A DNA stretch of 35,842 nt from Dimorphilus gyrociliatus (GCA_904063045.1 CAJFCJ010000100.1:91856-127697); one strand, 5' to 3'. Counted from the stretch's first letter, positions 9,156 through 18,717 are shown. Translations and numbers: made by a program. The notes: a model not told the origin generated them from the sequence alone.

Positions 9156-9319
9156 CATTTTGAACTTGACTGCATACCAACATTTTGAAATGTTGCTCTC
9201 TGACAAAAAAAAGAGGACATTTTCTTTTAAAAAGTACAACAATTTAATAGATTGACAAACAAACATTTTCTTTTTCTTCTCGTTTGAAAGATCTGCAAAG
9301 TACCATTTTATGTCGCTGA
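9156..9319 (-). CDS. SH2-like exon, degenerate
   Basis: The exon is bounded by TATGTTCAG before it and GTAAGC after it. It encodes about 54 residues starting D-I-K-W-Y-F-A-D-L-S, which recalls the W-Y-F-G-x-(I/L)-S opening of SH2 domains. Later, F-F-L-S-E-S-N-I-S and W-Y-A-V-K-F correspond to the F-L-V-R-E-S strand and the Y-x-L-S-V strand. The phosphotyrosine-binding Arg of FLVR is replaced (L-S-E-S), so normal phosphotyrosine binding would be lost. The second half of the domain was not found. The match is short and could be coincidental. Confidence 0.3.
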
Positions 9320-9329
9320 ACATATACAA

Positions 9330-10625
9330 AAGTGGATTTGTAATTCAGTGAATTAACAGACCAAATAAGAATGACTAGAGCAGTATATGGCTTTTTTGAC
9401 ATGATCAATTTAAAATATACAGAATAAACGCCTGTTCAGAAGATAAAAAAAAGACTACTGAATTATTGATGTCATTGAGATTGATAGGATTAGGTAAATC
9501 TTTTCAATTGCAAACTATTCTAGAGAAATTTTGCAAACTGAGTAAAGAAATTGGTAGCCAACAAAAAATGTTTGTCAAAACTATTAAGAAAGTGTTTATT
9601 TTGATTTTTTTTAATATTAATAATATTTTTTGATATACAATCGTATAGATTACATTTTCAGGTAATGGTCACATGATATAGGTGCAAAGTTGCAAAAAGT
9701 CATTTATTTATTTTTTTCTGTAGAATAGGCCTACATCTGAAACTTAAATTGGTCACTAATAGAAAACGCCCTTTGTACTTGTTAAAAATGTCCAGTAGGC
9801 TTTAAAAACAATTTCCAGTTCACAATTTTGAAGCTTCCCAACAATGGAAAGAAATGTTTAATACAATTAAAATTGTACTATTTAAATATCAAAAGATCTT
9901 TGTGTACAGAATAAACAGCTGGCAGTGTAATTGATACTTTCATATAATAACAATGTCTTTTTCTATTCCATTATACTTTTTACAATTAACTTTTATCTTT
10001 CTTTGCAGAATAAAAGAAAGATGATCATTATTATGTATTTCTTATATCTAAAGTCTAAGTATTGATATATTATCATACCTAAGTGCTCAATGATGGGGCA
10101 CAATTTCAATCTGGAGATGAACTGTGGGAGAAAATAAAAAAATGTTCATACCAGGTTATAATTAAAAATCCTGACTTGCTACCAAATTTATATACAGGGA
10201 TTGGGTTAGGATTAGTAAATGCATTGAAAATGAGGGTTGTCATATTCAAAAATAAATAAAAATATTAATCCCCAAACCATTGTCCGAGAATTAATGTCTC
10301 ATGGCCAAATAAGAAAAAAATCATCAAAAAATGAATAATAAGAAAACAAAAACACTTTTATAAAAACTTATCTAAGTGATATTTAAAAGAAACTCATGTG
10401 TATATCCAACTTTAAAGTAATATTTTATGCCTGAAAAATAAAAAAAGTATAATGTTCAGCCCATTAAAATTTTTGGTGTCCAGGTTTTTTTGTCAACCAC
10501 TATATGTTGAAGAAAGAAAACTTTGATAAAAGAATATGTTAAATATATATGTAATAAATGAAATATTTACAATAAATATCATATCACTTTTCATATTGGC
10601 TTAATTTTTTAAGAATTAAATTTCC
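9330..10625. other. Non-coding stretch
   Basis: No gene was recognised. It is very AT-rich with many stops. Near 10470-10503 the sequence read on the minus strand resembles a Tc1-type terminal repeat (GTGGTTGACAAAAAAACCTG), but I could not find a partner end. Confidence 0.3.
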
Positions 10626-10629
10626 TTAT

Positions 10630-10665
10630 AAAGTGACAGAAAATGCCCATGAACTTATAAAAACT
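10630..10665 (+). mobile_element. Single terminal-repeat remnant of the small Mutator-type element
   Basis: GTGACAGAAAATGCCCATGAACTTAT is related to the terminal repeat CAGAAAACGTCCACAAAT of the elements at 26891 and 29270, with several changes. No second end is recognisable. Confidence 0.25.
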
Positions 10666-10829
10666 GGTTGTGTCTGCATATTTGGCATAAAAAATGTCTG
10701 CAAGGTTTGTATTATCTTTTCTTGAAGAACATATACTTAATATTTTTTTCAGATTCATCTGCGTAAACTGTTTTAAAAAAGCTAGAAGCTCATGTTTGGT
10801 GATGTTATAGAGAATTGATGATTCGGAAA

Positions 10830-11645
10830 AACATAGGGAATGTGTAGTAAATATTATTAATTATTTTGTAAAGTTATGAGGAAAAAGAAACAAATATTGA
10901 TATTTTAGAAAAGAACATTGATGAGAATAACAAAATGAAGGAGGAAAAATTATATATGAAGAGAAAGGAGAGATTAGTCAAGGACAAGAAAACAATACTG
11001 AAGAATTCACAGTTGAATTAAAAGTATCTTTATCATGGAGTAGCAATGACAATTATGATGAAAATATGAACACAATGTTTGGCAAAAGAAAATATCATTA
11101 ATGGAAGTGACACTGAATATGATAATGAAATTGAATTTGAAAATTTTGAAACAATTCAGAATGCACATATAGAATCTGAAAAAAATTGAGGAAGAATCTT
11201 TTGAAAGTGAAAAATTTCAATTTAAAATTCGGTGATATAAAAGTCAAAAAGGCAAATATTTACCTTTTCACAACAGCTTTTCATATAATAATACATTAAA
11301 AACAAAGTGAACTACTGTATTGACCTGTTCTGTCTGATGTAAAAAAAGAAAATGTAAAGCAAGCATCAATCAAAAAGGAAGCAATTTTGCAATTGGGATA
11401 AACATTCATTATCATTCACCAATACAAACTTAAAACCTAGGATTCTTATAAGAAACGAAATCAAAGACAATTGTTCAAATGATAGAAATTGCTCTGGCAA
11501 AAGAATTGCTCAAAATGTTTTGGTCAAGTATTTCAATTGTTCAAACTTACCAAATATAATTAATTGTAAGGAAGTGGCAAATTCGTATAGAAGGAAGAAC
11601 AGGCCAAATCATCAATTGGAGGGAAACCTAACCCTAAATTATATA
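10830..11645 (+). pseudogene. FLYWCH/MULE transposase, decayed copy A
   Basis: An acidic leader (Glu/Asp/Asn-rich, many frames) is followed at about 11230-11290 by YKSQKGKYLPFHNSFSY, clearly related to YGSQKGKPLMIHNSFSY of copy D at about 16214. Degenerate remains of the Cys/His part of the FLYWCH zinc finger follow (TCSV, INIHYHSPIQT). At 11520-11640 comes LPNI...YRRKNRP, matching copy D's IVNY.RKNRP. Many stops and frame changes show that it is dead. No transposase core is kept. Confidence 0.55.
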
Positions 11646-11684
11646 CAGAAAATTGCTATTTGCAATTACAGTAATATTATTATT

Positions 11685-11900
11685 ACAGTAATATTAATCT
11701 ATACATTTATGATTTTAAACAAAAACTAGTTCAATTAAATATCAATTATGCTTAAATTCTAAGTTTAGATTCTGTTCACTATTCAACACCATTATATACA
11801 CAATACAGTTCTTCTTGACATGTGTTAATCAGATATTCTTTCTTCTTTTATACTGATGCCAAATTTACCATTTCAATCAATTGAATATCATTAACAAAGT
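11685..11900 (+). mobile_element. LTR fragment (U3 part) of the retrotransposon
   Basis: About 215 bases match the reverse complement of 3240-2990, including AAACTAGTTCAATTAA, ATCAATTATGCTTAAATTCTAAG, ATTCACTATTCAACA-like and CAATCAATTGAATATCATTA blocks. Orientation is opposite to the copy at 1-3245. Confidence 0.75.
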
Positions 11901-11904
11901 AAAT

Positions 11905-12245
11905 GTCCTGACCCCCACTTGAAATGTGCAATTTTGTCCTCTTTAAGGTTAAAGATTGCCATTGTTCCTTTAGAAGTTTCTCTTTCAATGGATTCATCTG
12001 GTTCAGCATGTATTAGTCTGTTGAAGGTGCCTCTTTCCATTGTTATGTTTTCCATTTTTGATGTGGTTGAAATCTATTTTGGGTAAAATTTATGTTTGGA
12101 TTAATTGGTTTATTGTCAAATCTTCTATTAAATTGTTCGAATTCCTTTTCATCGTCTTTCCTTGCATTGTTGAAAAATATCTCTGCTCTTTTTGCCATTT
12201 TAATATACTGTCCACTGAGCTGATCTTCCCATCTTTTTTTACAAG
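11905..12245 (-). pseudogene. gag C-terminal fragment
   Basis: The minus strand encodes peptides almost the same as the gag segment at 1400-1760: QYIKMAKRAEIFFNNARK, then a basic Asn-rich stretch, then RLIHAEP and a K-G-T-M-A-I-F-N-L-K segment. It lacks both ends of gag. Its orientation is opposite to the LTR pieces on either side (11685 and 12560), so it arrived by a separate event or an inversion. Confidence 0.7.
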
Positions 12246-12249
12246 ACGA

Positions 12250-12480
12250 TAGTGATTCAATCAGAAAGAATGATTTTGAGATTGTAAAGGGAGGGAGCAG
12301 AAAGGGACATGACATTCTTCTAATTGATGGATACTCTTTTGTTGTTAAACATAAAACACTTACAACTACAATTTGGGTGTGCAGTGTGAGAAATAAGAAG
12401 AAAAGAAACAAAGAACATGGAAAAGATGCAGGTGAAACACCAGATGCTAATGAGACAGGCCTGTTTGCTGTGACACATGT
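12250..12480 (+). pseudogene. FLYWCH domain fragment, copy B
   Basis: The plus strand reads through an acidic/polar start, then GGSRKGHDILLIDGYSF and IWVCSVRNKKK. This is the N-terminal half of the same FLYWCH zinc-finger module seen in copies C (GGSQRVKDIL, WRCSVRNKKK) and D. It stops before the second Cys and the His pair. The sequence around AACATGGAAAAGATGCA (12413) recurs near 31117. It is only a fragment and has no transposase core. Confidence 0.5.
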
Positions 12481-12559
12481 TTGGCATGTGGCCCTGATCT
12501 TACAATTATATTTTATATGAGTCATATAACAAGTCTTTCATATTTTTGTGACATGAGAA

Positions 12560-12960
12560 TTATGAGACTGTAAGATTTCAATTTTGTAATCCTCTGACCA
12601 CTTCAACCCAAGCTTTAAGAAATGTATAAAAGGAAATGCATTTCCCCAGCTTGTCAGTTCAGTTTTTTAACTGTTAACTGGTTGTTTAAACTTATTTGTT
12701 TAGAACCAGAAACTCATTTACTCAATACATATCCTTTAAATGAAATACTGGCATTTTGTTGATAATTTTCTACCGAAATTACATTTCTTAAGACTACTTG
12801 TGGACGAATTTGAAAGGTTCTATTTGTGTGAGTACTTTGGTAAGTTGATAAATGATTGGAAAGGACGAATACTGTTCTGAAGAAGCAGAAAACCAGAGCA
12901 AAGGAAATATATGAGTATCTTAATAAAATAAATGAATTAATGTTGACTAAAACTGAAAAA
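12560..12960 (+). mobile_element. LTR promoter, leader and gag start fragment
   Basis: TATA (12625), initiator, leader and the first gag codons (M-I-G-K-D-E-Y, from about 12855) all match the copy read on the minus strand at 2800-2540. After about ten codons the frame shifts, and a later gag stretch (KTRAKEIYEYLNKINELM) follows with an internal deletion. It ends near 12960. Confidence 0.7.
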
Positions 12961-13224
12961 CTGGGCATTTTCAACAACATCCAGTTTCTCTTTATTTTTA
13001 CAAGAATTTCATCTTTTAAAACAATTCAGTTGGTATTGAAATATATTTTCAGAACCACATTGAAAAATGTTAAAAGCTTTGTTAGGAAATGCTACCTTGT
13101 CAATTATGTTCACAACTATACATGCATGCTGGATCTATGATTCCCTCACAGTAGCTCTTGCATGACTAACGCTGTAAACTAATAATAAGTTACATATTAT
13201 TATTAACTGATGTAACTTACTTTT

Positions 13225-13332
13225 TCTTGCATGAGCTTTTTTGCAAGCAATTCTTTCAACATCAACTCATCTTGAAGCATGTTTTTCAATTCCTCTTTTT
13301 TTTCCATTTCTTTCAAAATTGACCTAAAACCT
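13225..13332 (-). other. Possible coiled-coil exon
   Basis: A minus-strand frame rich in Glu, Lys and Leu (LKEMEKKEELKNMLQDEL, then LKELLAKKLMQEK) ends at a good donor, GTAAGTT (13224). A weak acceptor lies near 13333. The heptad-like Leu spacing suggests a coiled coil. I do not recognise the gene; it may be a stray exon of a transposon or host gene. Confidence 0.25.
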
Positions 13333-13345
13333 CCAGCAAAAATTA

Positions 13346-13400
13346 TTCTAAACAAATAAGTTTAAACAACCAGTTAATAGTTAAAAAACTGAACTGACAA
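13346..13400 (-). mobile_element. LTR fragment, inverted copy of 12656-12709
   Basis: About 53 bases are almost identical, in reverse, to 12656-12709, with one visible difference. Both come from the LTR initiator region (AAACTGAACTGAC, AACAACCAGTTAA, TTTAAAC). The fragment directly abuts and cuts off the MULE transposase of copy C after SIHAC. Confidence 0.75.
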
Positions 13401-14533
13401 GCATGGATGGAGAAAAGTTGAACAAATGGTTCTCTGACAACCTTAAATGTACCATCCAGATACCAAACTTTGCTTTTGGATAAAAGGTCACACTGTTGCT
13501 TGGAAGCAAATATGATTATTCTCTGATTTCCAAATGAAACATCTCTTTGCAGGAAATCATCAGGAAGAAAATCAATATTTATTTCAAAAAAAGGATCATT
13601 TGATGTTATAGGTCTTTTCTTCTGTCTGGTGATATTGGCTAATCTCCTCAAATTTTCCATATTTGGGAAACTATTCTCCTCAGCTGAACATTTTAATAAA
13701 ATATCTTCAGCAGTTTTTCTCCCTGATGACCTGACATCATTATTACAAATACTTCTTAGTTCTCTCCTTACCTTTATACTTGATATTAAACTCTTCCTTT
13801 TTTCATGGTTATGATTTATACAATGTGAGACAAATATATTTCCTCTTAGTTTGATTGTTGTAGGACAATTTTTTTTTATTTCTGACAGAGCATCTCCAAA
13901 TTATCATATTCTTACTTCTTTTCTTTATATTAAAAGCAAATCCATCATGTGATAGAATGTCCTTGACTCTCTGGCTTCCTCCAAGAAGAACTGTAAATTT
14001 TTCATTTTGATCTGCTTTTTCTTCCTCATTCATTTCAAATGAGTCCTCTATAAAATTATTACAATCCATACTATTTACAATAGTTGGATCAGCTTCCACC
14101 TGTTGATTTTCAGAAACATTCTTATTATTTGTGGCATCTAAAATGACATTTACATCCAATCGCTTTAGTCTAATAAAACATGTTTTCTTGGTAATCATAT
14201 TACAAGATTCACACAAGCCTCCACTCATTTCTGCTTCAATTAAAGAAATAAATTAAATATCTTAAAATCAATTAAATAATTACCTATACATGTATGATTG
14301 CAATATAAGCATTTCAATGTCATTTTGGAGTATGGTTCACAAAGATTGCAAATGTGCTGAGTTGGATCTTTAAAAAAGAGCTTATTAAATATAAATAGAT
14401 ATATCTATATATTAATGAAAAGACATCTACCTTTGAGACACTTTTGGTGGAGAAATTTTTGGCATTCAACACATTTTAACTTCTTTTGTCTGCCATAAAA
14501 TCAAATGTCACAGTTTGGACAAAGTGAGGCCAT
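13401..14533 (-). pseudogene. FLYWCH/MULE transposase with three Cys-x-x-Cys exons, copy C
   Basis: Three exons are visible, joined in phase 1: 14533-14431, 14367-14284 and 14230 onward, with donors GTAGAT and GTAATT and acceptors AAAG and GAAGCAG. Exon 1 (MASLCPNC, LKCVECQKFLHQKC), exon 2 (HICNLC, LKCLYCNHTC) and the start of exon 3 (GLCESC) each carry Cys-x-x-Cys pairs, suggesting serial zinc-binding units. An acidic linker follows, then a FLYWCH zinc finger (WRCSVRN, later HCINHNH), then the beginning of a MULE transposase core (LLSKSKVWYLDGTFKVV, with the D-G-T-F motif). Such proteins cut and paste Mutator-type DNA elements. Damage includes a TGA in exon 1, a one-base slip in a nine-T run at 13869-13877 and loss of the C-terminus at the LTR fragment. 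Otherwise it is the best-preserved copy. Confidence 0.65.
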
Positions 14534-14877
14534 CTTTGAGTTTAAGATTTCACTGGAAAAAAAATGTAACAGCCTATATATGAAATAAACATTTTTTTAA
14601 CATTAAAATTATACTCACAGGATTGTGTCCTTATAGGCTAAGCATATATAAAAATATTAAATTTTACCTTTACGCTTTCAAATCATGTAAACAGGAAGTA
14701 AGGGACTACTTTCTTTGTCACAAAATACACCTGGTAATGCATAGTTTGATATCTACCAGTTTTCTCAAAAGCAGAGCTTTAGTTTGCTAAGTATTGTAAC
14801 TACAAAAAAAAGTTTCTCATTTTACAGTATATATATTTTATATACTTTCTTTTAAAAATGATAAAACTTGCTGCTAC
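14534..14877. other. Flank of MULE copy C, non-coding
   Basis: This should hold the promoter and 5' terminal repeat of copy C, but no matching terminal repeat was recognised. No gene was seen. Confidence 0.25.
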
Positions 14878-14960
14878 CAAAAGGGGACGAGTTTTCCCAA
14901 AAAAGGGGACGACTTTTCCCAAAAAGGGGATGAGTTTTCCCAGGGACGAGCTGTTCCTCT
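14878..14960. repeat. Short-repeat array, GGGGACGAG/CTTTTCCC units
   Basis: Three units of about 27 bases (AAAGGGGACGAGTTTTCCCA and variants) are followed by a partial fourth. Each unit is partly self-complementary (GGGxA...TTTTCCC). Its G+C content stands out from the surrounding AT-rich DNA. It directly precedes the dispersed repeat at 14979. A related array in the opposite sense is at 16743-16850. Confidence 0.7.
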
Positions 14961-14978
14961 CCCCCTGTACATTCGCAC

Positions 14979-15242
14979 TGTACAACTTTGGTTATATTTT
15001 ACATGCTTGAACTATATTATTTTATGCAACTTATATATGTACCTCTTAAAACCTACCCAAGAAAATGTTACAACATTGGTCAAACATATGTCTGATTAGT
15101 CAGCTTGAAGGCTCATCTTTAATTGCCAATAAAGGTTTGGCCAAGTTATAATTTAATTAACTTGCCTGAGGTGAGGCCAAGTTATAATCTAATTAGCCTT
15201 CCTAAATGTTGAACCTTGTAACATCCTCTTACTAAAGCTAAA
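14979..15242 (+). repeat. Dispersed repeat, copy 2 (pair with 8280)
   Basis: This aligns in the same direction with 8280-8512. It also contains an extra internal duplication of about 40 bases (GGCCAAGTTATAAT, at about 15132 and 15175). No frame is conserved. Confidence 0.6.
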
Positions 15243-15663
15243 TAGGGACCAGTAGAAAATGGCCAGAGCTGTGATTGAAAATGGCCAAAGACCTACTTTA
15301 TATAGAAACTAATAAAAATAAATGTTAAAAAGAGGACTTAGGTGCTATTTGTTTTTTGTAATAATGTAGATATTAAAGCCTTTACATAATTAAATGTTTA
15401 TGAGTGATAATGTCACAACTAAAACATTATACCAGTTTTCTGTTGTAAAATGTATATTTCATTCATTTTGAAACTTTCTGTTTGAAACCATTAGGTAACA
15501 TTCATAAATTTGATAATTTAAATATTATATAATTGGCCAAATTACTTGGTGATTTATGTTATATTTAAAAAGAACTAACTTTCTTCTTGTTATCATTTTT
15601 TTTTCAGAAAATTTTTGATTGCATTTTCACAGAAAGTTCAACTTGATATCAGACCACTTTCAA
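15243..15663. other. Non-coding stretch
   Basis: No gene was recognised. A strong pyrimidine tract plus CAG at 15593-15607 could serve as an acceptor for an exon leading into MULE copy D. Confidence 0.25.
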
Positions 15664-16742
15664 AATGGCTCCTTTTTACAATTCTTGCCAAACAAAAATA
15701 AAAAAAAAATATGAAGGCATATGCATTCTACGCAAGAAAATATTTCACTTGAAATTTTTAAGAGGTGAGACTTGATTAGTTTTTTTAAACTTTTAAAAGT
15801 TGTGTTTTAAATGGTTTTTGCTCAATGTGCACAACAATTAACAAACATCAATTAAAAGTTGTTTTGAACAAACAAGATGACATCTACATTTTTTTCAACA
15901 ACCAGAAGTTGAAAAAACACTGCAATGGAGGTGGACAACCAAGCTTGCACTTCTGATAAAATAATGGGAGAAGAGAGCATGACAGAAGATGTTACTGCAT
16001 TTCAATTGGAAGAAGAAATCCAAACAAGTCATTGTGAAATCCCACATTCAGTTCTGGAGAATGAAAATATGATGGAAGTTGACCATGAAGAGGAATGTAT
16101 GACAACTGATATCATACAAGAATTTGATGCCCAAAATCATATAGAAAGCTCTTTTGAAGACATAATGGATGAAGTAAATTTAGATGATGATGGAGCATTT
16201 AAAATTTTCAAGTATGGAAGCCAAAAAGGAAAACCACTAATGATTCACAATAGCTTTTCATATACAATAAAAGAACATGGAGAGCACTTCAAAATATGGA
16301 GATGCAGTATGAGAAATAAAAACAAAATATGTCCTGGAAGTATAAATGAATATAAGGGTAATTGCCAAATAGGCTCCAAACAACACATTCATCCTCCAAC
16401 ATCAAATTTGGAAAAAATCAGAGAAATGAAAATCAATATAAGAGAAAGAGCAAATAAGGATTTGAATGTAAACAGCAAAAGAATAGTAGAAGACTCATAT
16501 CTGCAAAATGAAAAAGTGTTCAATTTTCCAAAAATATCTACATCACAAGCAATTGTTAACTATCAATAAAGGAAAAACAGACCAAAGGAACCAGAATCAA
16601 TAGCTTTTCTGCTAAATTTTACATTTACTTTAAATAAATTTTTCAGAGAGGATATTCAGAAAAAAGATGAAAGAATAATAATTTTTGGAACTCACCACCA
16701 AATGCAACTGCTATCTTCTGCAAAGATGTGGTTTTTTGATGG
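15664..16742 (+). pseudogene. FLYWCH/MULE transposase, copy D
   Basis: A first exon (15665 to about 15764, donor GTGAGA) encodes MAPFYNSCQTK and later RGxC-like residues. It corresponds in length, start (M-A) and end (K/R-G, phase 1) to exon 1 of copy C but has lost most Cys. A 214-residue frame at 15925-16569 has an acidic leader, then the FLYWCH finger (YGSQKGKPLMIHNSFSY, IWRCSMRNKNKICPG, KQHIHPP). After one TAA the same frame continues (RKNRPKEPESIAF, then IIIFGTHHQMQLLSSAKMW) to FFDG at 16742, where the transposase core is cut by the 16743 repeat array. FLYWCH would bind element DNA; the catalytic domain is essentially missing. Confidence 0.65.
15925..16569 (+). CDS. Open part of MULE copy D: acidic leader plus FLYWCH finger
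   Basis: These 214 residues begin M-E-V-D-N and include a second M-M-E-V-D-H repeat of that opening. Residues about 90-155 form the FLYWCH zinc finger, with Cys near IWRC and ICPG and His in KQHIHPP. Without the transposase it could at most act as a DNA-binding protein. It may be only a chance-preserved relic. Confidence 0.45.
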   Translation: MEVDNQACTSDKIMGEESMTEDVTAFQLEEEIQTSHCEIPHSVLENENMMEVDHEEECMTTDIIQEFDAQNHIESSFEDIMDEVNLDDDGAFKIFKYGSQKGKPLMIHNSFSYTIKEHGEHFKIWRCSMRNKNKICPGSINEYKGNCQIGSKQHIHPPTSNLEKIREMKINIRERANKDLNVNSKRIVEDSYLQNEKVFNFPKISTSQAIVNYQ

Positions 16743-16850
16743 GGATTGGGAAAAAACGTCATTGGGAAAAAACATCCTAGGGTGGGGAAAAACGTACTAA
16801 TTGTTGGGAAAAAACGCACTAAAGGTTGGGAAAAGACATCCTATGGGTGG
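16743..16850. repeat. Short-repeat array, GGGAAAAAACGTC units
   Basis: Five units of about 20 bases (TTGGGAAAAAACGTC, TGGGAAAAAACATCCTA, GGGGAAAAACGTACTAA, TTGGGAAAAAACGCACTAA, TTGGGAAAAGACATCCTA) follow one another. Read in reverse the core GACGTTTTTTCCC matches the core GACGAGTTTTCCC of the 14878 array. The array begins exactly where the transposase frame of copy D ends. Confidence 0.7.
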
Positions 16851-17042
16851 CTAAAGATATACTTGGCATAATTATTGATACTTATAATCAGAAATATTTT
16901 TCTTTACTGTTTATTTCATTTTTAAGAAAAGTATTAATATTTTTGAAGAAAGGTATATGTATTGTAATGCTTTTACCAGTTTTCTCTGAATTATGTAATG
17001 CTATATGAATTCAACTTATAGATTCAACTGAAAAAAATTCTA

Positions 17043-18264
17043 TCAATTCCAGCATTTTAGCATGAATTGTGAAATATTTTTTACATCATAAATGAAAACG
17101 GGTAAAACAGAAAAGATCAATGAGAGCATAAAAATCAGGAATGTAAAAGCCCAGATTAATGTTGAGAAACTGCAAAAAATTCCAATCAGCAAACAACCTA
17201 GACTATTTCTCCACATATAATCGTATTCTATATATTGTTTTTTAAATCTTAAATCAACAATTCCAATGGAAATGAAGTAAATTCAAGTACTCAAATCTGC
17301 AATGATTAAACTAAAGTTGAAAAAATTCCTTTTTTTTCCAAGATGAAAAGTCTAAAAATTAATGATATTCCATTTTCCAACAGTCCTAAACTGTTAAAGA
17401 TCCATAAAAAAATCTTCAATAATCTGGATTCCAACAAATCTGCACAGGAATTGAAAAGTGATTGACTCAGTTCGCAATAATTTATTTTTGCCAAATATTT
17501 CCAAGTGAAACAACACAATTCAAAAAATTCGCTTGTTAAACTTTCCAAATTAATCAAATGTTTCAAAAGGAATTTTCCTTCAGTCATCAAAATTGCAGCT
17601 TTTTGTAAATTAAGAGTTTTAAGAGAAATGAGAGGAGACAATGACATTTTGTCAATGTTTTTCAAATGACAAAAACTCAAATCCAAGCTTTGAAGTAAAT
17701 CCAGATTTTGAAAGAGAATTTTGGAAAGACTTGTAACATTTGTTTTTGAAAGGCTCAGCTTGAGAAGAGTTTTTAAATGACCAAAAGAAAAAGATAAAGG
17801 GAAATATACAAGGCTATGATGAAGAAGAAGAGTTTGAAATTTTCTTCCAGAACTCTCTGGTAGACCCTTAAAAGATACAATATTGTTGTAGCTTGCATTG
17901 AAATATATCAAATTAGGAAAGGCAGCTAAAATTCTATTGACAAAAAGCCTGGTTTTTGTCACAGTTAAATAGGTCACGGAATTGAAACCTTTACCAAAAA
18001 CTTTTTGAAATGACTCATGAAAATTGACAATGTATATTAATTTTGAAGAAATTCTTTTTACAGTGCTCAATGAATTTTTGTTGAAGTTGCAATGTGTTGT
18101 GTAAAAATTTGGGCAAAAGCTATGATTTGGACACAAAGTTGAAGTGTTGCAATACAATTCATCGCTTCCCTTCAAACAGTCAACAATTCCATGACAAACA
18201 TTGGAAAGATCAATGTAAAATATTTCTTGGCGACATTTGAAAAATCCTCTAGGCTGGAAATTTT
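17043..18264 (-). pseudogene. Last exon of the LGR: LDLa, LRRs, hinge and TM1-TM4
   Basis: The exon starts after CTATTTTCAG. It opens with one LDLa module (FFKCRQEIFYIDLSNVC, then VDCLKGSDELYC), then about six LRRs (for example LLKLSLSKTNVTSLSKI, LLQSLDLSFCHLKNID). The LGR hinge (FFELCCFTW, then FNSCADLLESRLL) and TM1 (KIFLWIFNSLGLLENG) follow. After a one-base slip in the T-run at 17330-17337 comes TM2 (NFFNFSLIIADLST), a TGA, then IYFISIGIVDLRF, the first outer loop and the TM3 start (MWRNSLGCLLIGIFCSFST). TM3 then runs straight into a TM4-like helix (LIWAFTFLIFMLSLIFSVLP), so the second inner loop region appears deleted. A TGA at 17043-17045 ends it. TM5-7 are absent from this strand downstream. 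Confidence 0.65.
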
Positions 18265-18327
18265 CTGAAAATAGAATTCAATGATAAAAGTATGGAAAAA
18301 CAGTGAAACTGTTCATCAAGAACAAAC

Positions 18328-18717
18328 TGCAATCAATTTCATCATCAAATTCTGTGCAGTGGATGATGTTGTCACAAATTTGTTTTATAGAAATACAGTA
18401 TTTGGCAATCCTACAGAGACATTCTCCAACATTGCAAATGGATATATTACATCCATACAAACTCAAAAATGGATAGTGAACTTTGGTTAGTAAATTACCC
18501 ATAGAATCATATTGGATATGACAAGTTCTTGGATACTCATCAATGTCTTTTATTACACTGACACAAATAATTGAATATTTTTTTGACTGATATTTTTGAT
18601 GGCAAAGCCTAGTCGTCTCATCTTTTGAATCGAAGCAGTCTTGGTGATAATTGCACACTTTTTCAATATTAAGACATTTGTTATCACATTTAAAATATTT
18701 CTCCTTTCCATTTGACC
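18328..18717 (-). pseudogene. LGR exon with two LDLa-type modules
   Basis: Bounded by TTTTAAAAG and donor GTTTGT, phase 1 at both ends. It encodes YFKCDNKCLNIEKVC with DCFDSKDE (first module), then a stretch with NISICNVGECLC, KQICDNIIHCTEFDDEIDC (second module). The acidic S/E-D-D/E calcium-binding signature is present in both. The stretch between them is longer than a usual linker. It is followed by a 63-base intron to the last exon. Confidence 0.65.

Noticed and set aside
10180-10503. Possible small Tc1-type element ending in GTCAACCACTATA
   Set aside because: No matching opposite terminal repeat or TA-flanked partner end could be found.
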